Below are positions 1-13,247 of a stretch of 64,000 nt of DNA, one piece after another; position 1 is the stretch's first letter; every line of letters starts with the position of its first letter. Location of the stretch: NCBI RefSeq assembly GCF_019925205.1, contig NC_083567.1, positions 15,872,001-15,936,000 on the forward strand, written 5' to 3'. Source of the DNA: Metopolophium dirhodum. Lineage: Eukaryota; Arthropoda; Insecta; Hemiptera; Aphididae. A model generated the notes under the pieces. It did no database searches. It worked only from the letters and a program-made list of their open reading frames with translations, and had not been told where the DNA came from. The translations under genes were made by a program, and so were the position numbers.

Positions 1-36
1 AAACCGTACGCAATAAGATAACATAAGCAGTGACTA

Positions 37-37
<1 letters not shown>

Positions 38-70
<33 letters not shown>
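38..70. repeat. (TG)n microsatellite
   Basis: 33 bp of alternating TG. Confidence 0.95.
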
Positions 71-77
<7 letters not shown>

Positions 78-384
78 CCTATAGCAGTTCCCGTTGGCTA
101 CCTCTGCCGCAGTTGCCAACGCGTGGACCAACTTAGGCGGTGAAAGTTACATGGATTGTTTTTTTTTTTTTTAAAGACGAGACTTGTTACACAATCGACA
201 ACGTCGTAAATCATTCTCGAAAATCATTCGGCGATTTAGGTAACCGCCCCTCCAGCATCACGCTGTACATAAACGATATACCTACATAAACATCACGCGT
301 CTTCTGATAGATATACATTATTATGTGGTTGCCTTAAACGCACACAAACATCAAGCTGCGGCGATACCGAGTATATAATGACAA

Positions 385-418
385 CAATAATAATAGTAAT
401 AATAATAATAATAATAAT
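385..418. repeat. (AAT)n microsatellite
   Basis: AAT run with one interruption. Confidence 0.85.
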
Positions 419-419
419 T

Positions 420-3400
420 AAGTATAATTACTCAATTTCTTATTGAAATCTTATACTATAGCGGTAATATTGACGTGTGCCATAACAAAAAAAAAAAAAG
501 GCAGATGACATTGACCCGTTTGTCGGTGGCGGTGCAAGTGCTAAATTGACAAAAGATTGAACGAATTTGAATATATAGGAATGTATGCCTACGTCCTACA
601 CCTATATATTATATACAATGATAAAAGTATAAATCGTAAGAATCGCATTTTTGCACAACATAAATGCCCAATGACGAACAATATTTATCAAAATAACAGA
701 ACCTCCAAACAAACAGCTATTATAGTATAGTAGGTGTGAAGGTTTTTTTTTTAGCGGAGTTGTGTTTATGTTTCAATTTGAGTCAGCAAAATATAATCAT
801 TCAATAACGCACGCAACGCATGGCTTACGATAACAATACGTATATAATAACTGCTATGATAATAAAATTAATGATACTAAGGTGTTTTGCACAGCATATG
901 TATTATATTAGTTAGATATAAATGATTAAATTTAACTTTAAATAGAGTACCATCTACCTATCTACCAAGCGATCTAAATGTTTGCTCAAAATTACTTTTA
1001 AAATAACTTACATTTAGTATAGGCGTGAAAATAATATTTAAAATAATTTTTTTAATACACTTTATTTTCCGTCCTTACACTTCCAGGAAATCCTAATCGC
1101 AGGTTAAAAAGGATAGAAAACTTTAATATATAATGCCACTAAAAAATATTTAAAAGAAAATATATATGATAATTTAAAAAAATTAATCGACTAGCTAAGA
1201 ATCACTAATGGGTGGCTACTTTAATCATACCTTTCATGTCATATACAACTCTCATCATATAAACTTATTGTGCTAATTTGTATAAATTGCTTATGTCAAA
1301 TACAAATATAAAAATAATACACTTTATACAAGTACTTATATACGATAAAGACCCGGTATGAATTTTTCAAAGATAATTATTTTTAAATATCTCGATGAAG
1401 ACAAATCGCTGTGCCGTTCAAGAAAATGATGTATTGTTTAAGGTTATATATAGGTACTATAAATGTTGTATAGTGTTGTGTTGCCACTGTTGTATAATGA
1501 TAACGACAATAAAGCATAATATCTACAACGTGCATTGAATATACTTTCAAGAAAGTAAAATTAAATTTGACTTCGACAATAAACACAGGTAAATCAAGAG
1601 TTGTTTATCGTGAATATGAATACGTGAGCTGTAGTCGATAGAATGTTGAAATAATCACTGCGAGTGTAATATGACTTATGAGATAATAACAGATGTCTTA
1701 TAGAGATCTTCTTCTAAAATAAGCAACAAAATATAGCATGTTAAGAACATAATATTATATACTTTCTTTCTATTGTTGAATAAAACAAAAAAATAATTAA
1801 ATCCGTTATACAAATATTGTTGAGTACAAATTGTCCAACTAAAATGAATAATTATGTACATATTATTATGATTAAAAATAATATGTCTTTCTAATTATTA
1901 TAATATAATAAATTATATTTAATACCTATCTAAAAATTAAGTACTGCGAAGGGTATTTTTTAACTGGACGTTTTTTTATAATAACATATATAATGATGAT
2001 ATTAATAAAAATTCGTAATAAAGGTCGTATTTAAATAAAACTAACACGAAAAAACTTTATATTTTATGATGTATTAAAAAAATGATTGTGCAAATAGACA
2101 TATTATGTCCAAAATAATATCATTAAAATGTTTATCCATATTTTTTTATATAAAAAACAACAATATTATTGTACTTACTGTTTATAATAACATGTTATCA
2201 TTACATATGTATTTTTATCTCATTTAAATCGCTTTATTTTCACGTAATTTTTTTTTAGGCTATTATTTTACCGCATATCCGCAGATAATGTGCAGTAGTG
2301 ACTAGTCACCAAACGATGGCTTTAACATTAAACAGACTACGGACTCATGGTTGATATAATATACAAGGCCAACATTTTGATTTCCTGATCGTTATTATTT
2401 GTTATTCTGAAGATCACATAGATTTTCAAGCAATAGCCGTTGCGATGAATACAATAATAAATAAGAAGAAAAAATAATAATTTTTCGACGGATAAGTCTG
2501 TTTTGGATAGTAAACATAACGATGAACGATTTCCATCAAACAACCAGAACTCTCTACTTCACCACAAGCTTTTAGCTTAAAGGAGCAGATTTATTTTATT
2601 GTATTTATTATATATGTCATAACTGTATTTTAAATAAATAAAATTATCCAATCAAAAAAAAAGAAAACTATTAACGATTATAAACGAGGGTATATAATAT
2701 GAAGAGCATTATTTTATTTTTCAATGTCGGATGTGTGGAGTTAAAAAAAAACTATTTCCATTATATTCCGGTTTAAATTTGCTCATAATATTATGATTTT
2801 AACTTTTGGATTTCGTCTACTGATTATTTAGATTTTCATCATGGAGGAAATAATAATTATTGTATACTACAATATTCCACAATATTATAATATTAAATAA
2901 AAAAAAATATTACATTCGAAATGCCGAGAGTAAACCTTTATACTGCATAAATAAGATTATAAGCAATAATAATAATAAATAATAAACAAAAGCACACACA
3001 CACCACATTCACCTTGGATTAAAATTAAACTATTTGATATAATTTATATTATCTACAAAACATTGTAGTTATTTAAGTTTAATTTTAATTTCTACTAATT
3101 ATTTTTAACGCGGCTTTCGGAATAGGCAATTTCCATACACGTATGATACAATAAAATATTTGTAACAGAGATAATTGCTTGTTTATGTAACCGTAGAATA
3201 ATATTAAATTCATGGATTCGACTGATCTAGTGCAGTAATAATATGTATCTATACATAATATTGTAATACATTTTTAATTTTTCTTGTTTCATTTATAAGG
3301 TATTTATAATTTTTTTTCCTGGGTTCCATAATTGACTAAGATTTTATTTAAATGGATAAAAATATCATAATATTATTATTTATTAATTATTATATAAATA

Positions 3401-4389
3401 AAACTGTGATAATAAATTATACATAATCAAAATGCATGAAAATTTAAAAAAGACGAATGACGAGATTACGAAAACAATTAATGTTATACAGTTGGCATAC
3501 TTTTCACTAATAATTATAAGTGTCTATATTTCATACGATTTTGAAATATATTTTTCTTGTTTGTATGAGACGGTAATTTAACTTCACGACGCGGAACCGC
3601 AAAGTATATAAATTAATAATTACATAAAAATAAGGTCGAAATTGCTCATCCGGGGGGCTATGACGTGGTGAAGTCAATCATATTTATCTCGGAGCCGTCA
3701 AAGAAGGGTTTTAGCGTACAAATTCGCACACATCGTGTTTGTTTTGCTCAAAAATCAATAACTATGGTCTACGCGTTAAAAAAGGTATGGCGAAACTGCA
3801 AATAATTCTGGAGGGCTCGAGTCTTCTCACGAAAAGGAGAACATTTCTCATGCAATGACTCCTTGACGGCTTTTTTTCATGTAGGGGCCTTTTTAAAATT
3901 TCCCGGTAGGCTACAAAAGGCGTATACACGTATGGGGCTACGGGTCGAGTGAATTATTCTACTGGTCGCTGTAAAACTAATATTATACCTACGTAAACTA
4001 TTTATTGCATTTCACATCACCTACCTTCTTTTTCACTTCATAAACTCATATCTCGTAAGTATTTGGTGTACTAGCGTATAGCCATATAGGCATGGCGTCC
4101 AGTCTACTGCCTACGGTAACGTTTTGGTGATGACTTATTTTTTGCTTATTGAGTCTGTCTCCAGGTCGGCCGTCTTGGCTGCCCTAACTGCGACTCGTGT
4201 GACTCGTTATATTCTAATATCATTAGAACCGTTCCCGCCGCAAAACAAGTCCGTCCCGACTTTATATACCTACTTACCTAAACACCTAATATTATTCATT
4301 TTAATAATATTGTTATATACTTATACATAGGTAGTGTCGGTTCGCGTTCTGCAATCGTTATGAATTATTATTGTGTATATACCTAGTCA
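420..4389. other. AT-rich DNA, no gene seen
   Basis: Homopolymer and AT-rich sequence. The few 60-68 codon frames are AT-biased and without splice context. A moderately GC-rich piece at 3,640-3,960 has no recognisable content. If the exon at 7,530 is real, this may be its downstream intron. Confidence 0.5.
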
Positions 4390-4640
4390 TTACTGTTATT
4401 AAAAAAAAGCTGTAATCTTATCGCGTAAGGGGGCCGCCGCGGTGGTCACGGACTTTTCGTTTTTTGGTTTGCGGTTCGTTAAACCGCCTCGTGGCAGATC
4501 GACTGTTTTGTGAGCGGAGAGTGTGCTGCAGTGGCAGCCGCCGTTGCCGATCGCGTCTGTCATCATTAGTGTCGAGAAAAACGAAACCAGACGCACCGCA
4601 ACGAGTAAATATGCGCGCGCACGCTAATTAAAACGGCCCC
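4390..4640. promoter_or_regulatory. CpG-rich promoter-like patch
   Basis: A local GC- and CpG-rich block (gggggccgccgcggtggtcacgg, gccgccgttgccgatcgcgtc, gcgcgcgcacgc) inside AT-rich DNA. A 65-codon minus-strand frame at 4,399-4,596 lies inside it, but I see no convincing splice structure or homology. It may be an alternative promoter or 5' UTR exon. Confidence 0.25.
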
Positions 4641-4649
4641 GGTTACGAA

Positions 4650-7520
4650 ACTTGTAAACTTGTATAGGTACACATTCGGTCACAATTTATTATAATAATA
4701 ATAATAATACACGCGTATATGCAGTACGATAAAATAATAATAATAAAATAAACGCCGATGGTATTACATATTTTATTTAATGGTTTTACACTTTTACTAC
4801 AACGAATGCGTGTACAGTACAAAACGCTATCGTAAAAATGGTAACCTATTGGGTACTATAGTACCTATTTGTATATCATTATATAGGTACTTTGAAAAGT
4901 ATATTAAAAGAATTTTAAATATTATGACGATAAAACTATCGGTGAAATTAGAATATTTGTTTCTATAATTCATTGTTTTTTTTTTTTGTACTTTTTCTAG
5001 TAAGTACTACTAAATACCATACGGTTTTGCATGTCATTTTTGATATTCGAGGATTTTTAACAAAACTTTTTAATAATGCCATGTTTTTGTTATGGTATAC
5101 GCCACGACGACGTTTATTATTATAATTACTTTTGTCTGATAAACCACCTATCATTAATATTTAATATCATAGTTATTTTTAATACTGATATACTATAAAC
5201 TTTTATGAATTTGTATAACTTATTTTTGCATAAACAATGAAGAATTATTTCTTTTACCAACCAGTTTCCGTCATGATTAATTAGTATAATATTTATTTTT
5301 AATGAAAAATAATGTTTTATTTACTAATATACCTAGTACCTAATATATTATAATTATTATGTAACAAAAACATAACGATGTTTTTATTTCGCATAGTTAA
5401 TTTTTAATAAATTTTTATGTATATTTTTGATCTGTAAGTGTGTAATTTATCTTCGATTTTAACTTCTAATAACTTCTGAACCCTAATATTATAGTTAACA
5501 AGTAAATAAAAATTGTTAAAAATAAATAAGCTTGAAAAAGACAAACAGTCATTTTTTGTGTTTTTGAAATTGTTACGTATATAATATTATGTCATTTATC
5601 TTAATAAATCTGATTATAGGTACTTAGAATCGTTGATCTGTATTCATATTTTATCAAAATGTTGGAAAATAATTATTCGCATCGCGGTTATAAACCAAGA
5701 ATTACGCTAATAAAATACTCAAAATTCGCATTCATACGGCGTACGATTGGCGAGTAAAGATATATTGTGTCGTTAATAATTCATCAACCAGTATGCATGC
5801 ATTATGATAACATTATTATACCTAACCTTTACAAGGATCAAATAAATCGAATTCGTATTTCCTTGTATGCAATGTTGAATGTATATACTACAACATTACT
5901 ACATAAACACATAAATATGTAATATACTTGCAAGGGTGCCAATATTTATAGTAACGCAAATCCTGCATTAGAAACATTTATTAAATTAATAAATCGTTAA
6001 AAATATATTATCTTCGATATAGTTATTTCACGATTTGAATTTGTAAAATTAAAATAAACCCATCGTTAAATTTTTATATGTGTATATCCACACTAGATTA
6101 AATAATATTATTAATATTTTTTTTGATCGAATTATATTGCGACAACAATAATAAAATACAATTTCGGGTTCTGATGCATAATATTTTGGGTAGGTACTGA
6201 CTAGAAAAAAATCATAACGAAGAAAAATAAGAGTTAATGAACTACGATGTCATATAATATTATGACGGTCGACAATTGTTGCCTGTCGGGCGCTCTAATA
6301 TTATTTACATTTTTATTAGTCATTTATAAATAGATACAACAGGTGATTTCAATCATAATATAAAATACACTGTACAAGGGTAAGAATTTTGTGTTATCGT
6401 ATTTAGCCGTTGTTTGTATAAACAAGTTACATAATAAGTACTCTAATAGAAAAACTGAGAAAAATAATAATTTTAAATAATATTTGACGTGGATATATTA
6501 TTATCATAGGTGTGAATAAAATCGGAGAGAAATTTTTCCGACTCTAACAATAAGCTTACTCACACAACAATATTGGAAAATATAAATATTTTTACAACAA
6601 TTTATACATTTGGATTTTGCAATATTTCCAACGAAACATTTTGAAAATGTTGTGAAAATATAAGCCGATAAAATATTCTCAAACATATTATCAGAAAATG
6701 TCTAACACTTATCCAGATCAATATTGTATTACCATGTTTGACAATATATTGTCAAAATATTAACCAATACAATATTTTCAAACACATATTATCAGTTATT
6801 ACTAAATCTTTAATCGGCTTACACGCAGATCTAGTAAGATTTATGCTTGCATTTGGCTTGGTCACTTGGAATCCAACTTAAGTTGACTTTAAAATTAGAC
6901 CTGAACAATTCTAATGACGTTTTTTTCCTATGATTGTTCATACAATGTGTATGGTATATTGGTATGTAAACCAATTATTAAGGAATAGTCGCCATACAAA
7001 ATCAAATCCCAACTTTAGAGTCAAGGTGGCAATAATAAATAGATATAATATTTATTGACAAATTAATAACAATAAAATGTACTGACCAATGGTCAAAAAT
7101 ACTGAAACATGGTTACTAGGTCTTATAACACCCGTTACGCACAACTATTTTTTACGAATTTAGGTAAAATTATTTCATTAAATACAGCCCACTAAACCGA
7201 ATGGTAATGTTCTGGAATAACATCTCTAATTTTGATTTATATTACGATTGGACTAACAAATTAAAAATGATACGAGCTACTAATATTTAATTTTATCATT
7301 AATTTATAATGTTATAAAGTCTGCAACTTGATTAATATTTATTTATCTCACACTGTAGGTGTGTATTATAATTAATATTACCTATATTTATATCATTTCT
7401 GAAGTTGATTTTAAATTGTACACGTGCCGTAATATTATTGTCCCATTAATAGCAGTAATACACGGTGCACTACATTACCATTCGAGGGTATTATCTTATG
7501 AAATAAAAATAATATAAATA
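4650..7520. other. AT-rich DNA, no gene seen
   Basis: Very AT-rich. No credible exon, and no repeat beyond short AT tracts. It could be intron of the minus-strand gene that starts at 7,586. Confidence 0.45.
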
Positions 7521-7529
7521 ACATCATAC

Positions 7530-7586
7530 CTTCATCAGAGCGAATCTCTGATCATCGCTCAGATCCAAATCGGTTCTTCTAGACAT
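7530..7586 (-). CDS. Candidate first coding exon of an unidentified minus-strand gene (19 codons)
   Basis: The minus strand reads an ATG with A at -3, then 19 open codons (MSRRTDLDLSDDQRFALMK), then a good donor, AAG|gtatga, at phase 0. The codons are well mixed and CpG-containing, in contrast with the AT-rich DNA to the left. Directly upstream (7,600-7,840) is a CpG-rich block resembling a promoter and 5' UTR. No acceptor with a pyrimidine tract precedes the ATG, which favours a first exon. Later exons would lie below 7,500 or outside the window; I found none that I trust. I do not recognise the protein, and 19 residues are too few to assign one. Confidence 0.5.
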
Positions 7587-7599
7587 ATTTCGTGTGATA

Positions 7600-7840
7600 T
7601 TTTGCAGTCGCTCGACGATTAAATTGAATGTGTGCGGCCTTACAAAACGGACGACAATGATAATATAACAAAATCTTATAACACCTGAGACCGGCGAATG
7701 AAATGAAAACGGAACCTAATTCACATTCACCGCCGAGTGTACTCTGTGCGAACTGCCGACCGATCGACGACGGCAGCGGCGGCGGTCGACCAAAGGAAAT
7801 GCAAACGAGGAACTCTTCGCCCTACCACCGCGTACACCTA
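7600..7840 (-). promoter_or_regulatory. CpG-rich promoter/5' UTR-like block
   Basis: This is an island of CpG-rich sequence (cgacgacggcagcggcggcggtcgac) in otherwise very AT-rich DNA. It sits immediately upstream, on the minus strand, of the candidate first exon at 7,530-7,586. An initiator-like GGCAGTTCG occurs on the minus strand. No TATA box was placed with confidence. Confidence 0.4.
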
Positions 7841-8769
7841 AAATAATAATATCATAATATTATATCTGATGCTCTGCCGAGACGACCTTAACACACTAAT
7901 ACAAATGCATACTATAGACAGGGCCGACTGCAGGGGTCTAACTGCAATAGTAATAATGTGGATTTGTGCGAGTGTGCATCGTAATAATATCGTGAAATTA
8001 TAATAGTATTAATAATAGACGACTGAAAATGGCTTATAATATATTACGCCCGTACGGATATTATATTTAGTCATCGAAAATGCGTAAATTTATGTACATC
8101 AATAGATGCTAAGCTGCCGTGCCGTGCGCAATGTACCTATATAATATGATATTTTAAAGTACCTATAATATTATTACAAGATTCTGCGTGAAGGGCGTGC
8201 AGCAATAAGGAAAACATAATATTATACGTATATTATGGTAAATATTGGGTATATATTAACATAGTATATTGTAATTGCTTATTTGTAGTTGTTTGTCATA
8301 TTATAACACTATAGTGTAAATGTCGTCTTATGTGAAAAAGGTGTTTAGACGTTAAACGTACTTAGATATGCATATATTATATTATATTGTTTGTTGAAAA
8401 CTGGTAAATAGGAAAATATAGCACTATATAGTATTATGATGCTTACCTATATATTTTTTTGATAGGTAAATATACCATGCATGAGTATCATATGCTGGGA
8501 ATCGGGATATTCATAAAACGTATTAATGCTAAGTACTAAACTATTTATACTTTTAAATGTAAATTGGAACAGTTAAAAAAAAAAATTATTAAAAACTATT
8601 TTGTATAAGTACCTAGCTATGTTTACTAACAATGTTTCGAGTGTGAAAAAGATCGGCGATGAAAAAAAACTCATAGGTACCTATATTAAAAAATATCTAA
8701 ACCCTAAATATAGAATAAGCGATGACGGTATTTATTTTACATAAACGCGCGCACACGTCATGTGTGTTT

Positions 8770-10605
8770 TTTTTTATTTAAATTTTTTTTGTGTCTGTGC
8801 ACACGATGAGTATAGACGAAATAATGTTTTGATTTTCAATTTGAGTACCTTGTTCAATAGGATAGTGAATCTAGTTAGTGCATTGGGGAGTTCAAAACTT
8901 AAAATTCCTAGTATTTTCAAATAAGCGCTGGTAAAAACAATAAATTAAGAATAAACAGGAATTTTCACGCAAAATCAGTTTTTGACAAAATCTTAAAACA
9001 AATAACCGTAAATGCATGACATTTTCACTGAATGTTTATATTAGCATTTTTTTTACACCATACAATTTTCAAAATATGTTGAGGTGCTTACAGACATTTT
9101 AATTTTCCAAATATTTTATGGTTTTTTTCCTATAAATGTCAATTAAATGTTATTTGTTGGATCAAAAAAGTTGACATTGTAATACAAGGTGCCTAATATA
9201 TTGTTACAAAAGCAGTTGAAAAATATTAATATAAATATGTATAAAAATACATAGGCACAATTTTTTTATTTCAAATTTCGACAAAATGTATCAAATTTAA
9301 AATTTAAAAAACTAGGTAATTTGATGTTGCTCTGCTGTACAGTAGGTTACAAGTGGGTCAATGTATACATATTATATATAATGGATGGTATTAAACTTGA
9401 ATTCAATGATATAAAATCATTGTATACGAAATACGATTTAGAGCGGAGACGGTTTGTCAGTCTGGATTTTTTATATTGTTATTATTAATTATTAATTATT
9501 ATAGCCTGTAAGTTGAATTCATATTCTAATAAGTATTATTATTATTTTTTATTCGTTTCTATGGTGATAAATAAAATTTATTTAATTTATTTAATTTAAC
9601 TAGAAATTAAAATCCCATTTTTAGCGGTTTTTCGTAATTTGTCGGTGGTTTTACCTGTGGCATTAAATAATTATTGAAAAAATCGAAAAATGACATTTCT
9701 AAAGTACCATTTTGATCCAATTTTCTAAAAGATAAGGTACTATTTGCTGAAATCGAAGCACTCCTTCTGGTAGATATTTTGTATACAAGATAAAAAAAAA
9801 AAACACCGTTGTAAAACCACTGGCTCCGCTCAGAATCTAAAATGATTTTGTAGTTAAACATTTATAAAATGTTCAACTTTTATAGCTTAAGATTGAAAAT
9901 TTAAAACAAGGTTCCTCGTAAATAGGTTATTCTATAACCAAAAAAATAAATAAAAAACAGGTTTTTTTTTATAGTTATTTTACGTTCAAAATTGGACGAA
10001 ATTAAATACTTAAACGAAGAATAACGATTTTAGTTTTGTGTTATATTTCAAAAATATTTTCGTGGGTACTTGAAATTTCTAAAGTATATTATTATATACA
10101 AATATTGTAATATGGAAATAAAATTAATTCAACTTACAGCGCTACTGTATTAATAATAACAATATAAATATAATATAAAATTTCCTCGGATGACAAACCG
10201 TCTACGCTCAGAATCGTTTTTCGTATACAATTAATATACAATGATATTTTATCATTGAATTCAAATTTAACACCATCCATTACAGTGACCCCATTTGTAA
10301 CCTACTGTACTGCAGGGCGACATCCACTTACCCACTTTTTGCTCCTTATTTGTACATAAATACATTCAAGGAAAAAAATACATCAATGTTAATCACTATT
10401 TCTATTAGATAACCGTTGTTATATTATTGTTATTATTAATTATTTATTATTATCATAGAAATTGCCATATTTTATTTCCAATGATAATAATTAATGCATT
10501 ATATTGTATTTCTGGACCACTAAGTTCAGATTACCAAGTCAGGGTGGAACTTTAAAATTTAAATTAATAAAAAAAAATACATTCATCGCTTTGCTCAGAA
10601 TCTAA
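8770..10605. repeat. Clustered copies of dispersed family A (mixed orientation)
   Basis: Four pieces of one dispersed family abut here: about 8,770-9,300 (+, internal), 9,307-9,840 (-), 9,870-10,340 (+) and 10,500-10,605 (-, end only). Diagnostic blocks are gtctgtgcacacgatgag, cgctcagaatcgtttttcg, tatcattgaattcaaattt and aacctactgtacagcagagcg. The adjacent opposite copies make a large imperfect inverted repeat. An 84-codon frame at 9,607-9,861 is only part of the repeat. Confidence 0.7.
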
Positions 10606-11305
10606 TACTTCAATACATTCAACACACAAAGCTACAATAATTGAAATGAGGAAAAGATTGCGTAAACTCTATAAATGAATTGCATACGAAATTATAAACG
10701 AACACTGAATAAATCTAAATCTAATTTTTTTGATGCCGACTGTAGTTATACATTAATTATAATAATTTTTCAAGAAACCAAATATGATTATTGTAATTTA
10801 TTATTAAACACTTATAGAATCTATAAGGCTATAAATTTGGACTATTTTTTTTATCTTTGTCTTGCTAAATTCAATCAAATATTGTTTAAATCGTCATTGA
10901 TGTCATAGGCGATATACCATAGCTATTTCATAATATTATAAAAATCTATTGAACTTATTTTCTTATTTCCTAACACAATTGTTGATACATGATATTATAA
11001 TGAAATAGGATTTTAATAGCTCAATAGTTTCTTATAAAAAAACTCCTTATATCATATCAAATACATTTTTTTTCTAGGCTTATAGGTTGGTTCAATAACT
11101 AATTAAGTACGTATACTTGATATTTTCAATTACACTATAAAATACAAAACTTGACCATGACGAATAAAATTCATGTAATAGGTAGATAATGGGATATGCG
11201 ACTACAATAATTATGGCTCATCCCAACATTCTAATGATGCGATTATTATTATGTGTGTTGTTCAATCATATAACGTCTTTATGATTACGATAGTGTAATA
11301 TGATA

Positions 11306-11481
11306 CTGTAGTAGCGTATCTAGAATTTTTTCACGGAGGGATATAAAGATTTTTATAGATATATTTAGACATACATTATTATATATTCATATTATTATAA
11401 ACATGTTGTATAGCGCACAAAATTCGGTCTCCTAGGGGGGGATATGATATGACCCCCACACCCCCCGTAAATACACCACTA
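11306..11481. mobile_element. hAT-like MITE with target-site duplication
   Basis: The ends tagtagcgtatctag and ctaaatac-type taaatacaccacta are imperfect inverted repeats of the CAGTGGCGTA hAT type. A perfect direct repeat aatatgata flanks the element (11,297-11,305 and 11,481-11,489), which contains the 8 bp expected for hAT. The interior has the ggggggg/cccccc runs common in these elements. There is no transposase. Confidence 0.7.
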
Positions 11482-13143
11482 ATATGATAGGTCCATTTTA
11501 ATCAAGGGACTTAACCTAACCTACGGACCAGAGTACTGAATTGTGTTTTCCTTTTGAACCATGTAAGAACGCGATTATGTAAAGAATAAGCAGGACAGTA
11601 GCGAGATCGACGGTCACTGTAAGTTAACACGCTAACGTATAACCAGCTAAAGAAATAGTGATTTCTTTTAGACAATTATACATTGGAAGGTATAAACGAA
11701 TGAAACTTTATATTTAACCATCCACCTATGGATAATCCTCATAGCAAAAGTAACGTTCTATAATCTCGTGTATATGCTAAATATTCACAAAAAAAAGTTT
11801 CAAAAACGTTATTATTTGTCTATCTCAGGGGGTTGGCGAGACCTGTGGCTGGACCAGTCCATTTATTTTATACATATTTGGAAAAAGTGTCGATTGAATT
11901 TGAAAACTAGGATTGAACATTTACGGAAATGGTAAACTAATAAATATCTAAAAACAAAACGATGTTTGTCACGCGTGCCTCTTACTATCTGACTCAGACA
12001 CCTATGTGGCATCTCAACTCCCAACTGTCGCCCGCGTAATCAATACTATATACATTTTAAGTTTTAACTGTCAATCTTATTCTCATTTTGTAATTTGAGT
12101 CTGGGGCAAGGGTCTAAAGTCTACACCACTGCAGTTATACAGTTAAGTCCCATGACCTGTATATTCTTTTTTATTTTTGTACTATAGTGAAATCGCCGAA
12201 TAACCCTTACAGTTAAGTCCCAAAAAATTAATATAAAATAGTACTATCCTTGTCATTTTTACAGACTTAGGACTGCTATCAATAACTACGTTTTTATTTG
12301 ACATAGTCATTTATATAGGTTTGGTTAAAAATACGTTGTTTATTGGAAAAAGTTATAAGAAACTTCCTTGACATACTAGCAGCATCCCGTTAGTTTATTA
12401 CTATCATAGTCTTGAATTTTATTTTTACAACATTTTCTTTTTCTTATATTTCTTTTTATTGCAGATTGGAATTGCGTGATTACTAATTTTACGTATGTCT
12501 CATTTTAGAATTGTAGTACATCAATGAAATATTCCAAAAAGATATTCACTATACATATTTGGATGACTTGAGCAAAATGACTCATTTAATTTCGGGTGGA
12601 ATACTAAAACGATTATTTTTTTATTATTATTAACTGGTTGTAGCTGTGGTTGTCTAAAATTAATATTTTACCCACTTTTTTTGGAGGAAAGAAAGCGTTT
12701 ATGGTTATTTAATTTCCATAAATAAACATAGAAAAATCTTTTACAAATTTGTTTTCTGGCAAATCATAAATAAATTCGAGCCATCGACCCGACAACAATA
12801 CTCAACCATAACTGGATTTAAAAATGGGAGACCAAAAAAACTTAAAATGTACTTAAGTTTTTCAAAATACAATTTGAAGAGACCTAATTTTTGAATTTTT
12901 TTTTAACAGCCCTGACCTTTGTGAAAGCGACAACCTTGTATATGAATTATGAGTTAGTGGAAACATTTTTTGAATAGCTACACGTGACGTCCACGAAATT
13001 TTAAACCGATTAATACTTACAAAACTTTTCTTTTTTTCACTTAACATTTTAATTACTTCAATTTCGGACATTTTAAATAAGATTGAACTAGAGAATAACT
13101 GAATAACCATAATGAATAATACGAAACAGCTGCTATCATACTT

Positions 13144-13247
13144 GTGTCCGTGTGCATAGTTAATTTTAGTGTCACATAGCTATATAAGACATAGTTTAAC
13201 ATGTCTTATACCTTATGTGACACATACATTGACTATGCATACGGACA
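13144..13247. repeat. 104-bp near-palindrome (hairpin MITE candidate)
   Basis: The left half tgtccgtgtgcatagtta..agtgtcacataagctat-like is mirrored by atgtgacacatacattgactatgcatacggaca. The two halves pair along almost their whole length with a small loop near 13,195. Confidence 0.65.

Noticed and set aside
9607..9861. 84-codon minus-strand frame
   Set aside because: It lies wholly in dispersed family A; the copy at 23.5 kb does not keep the frame.
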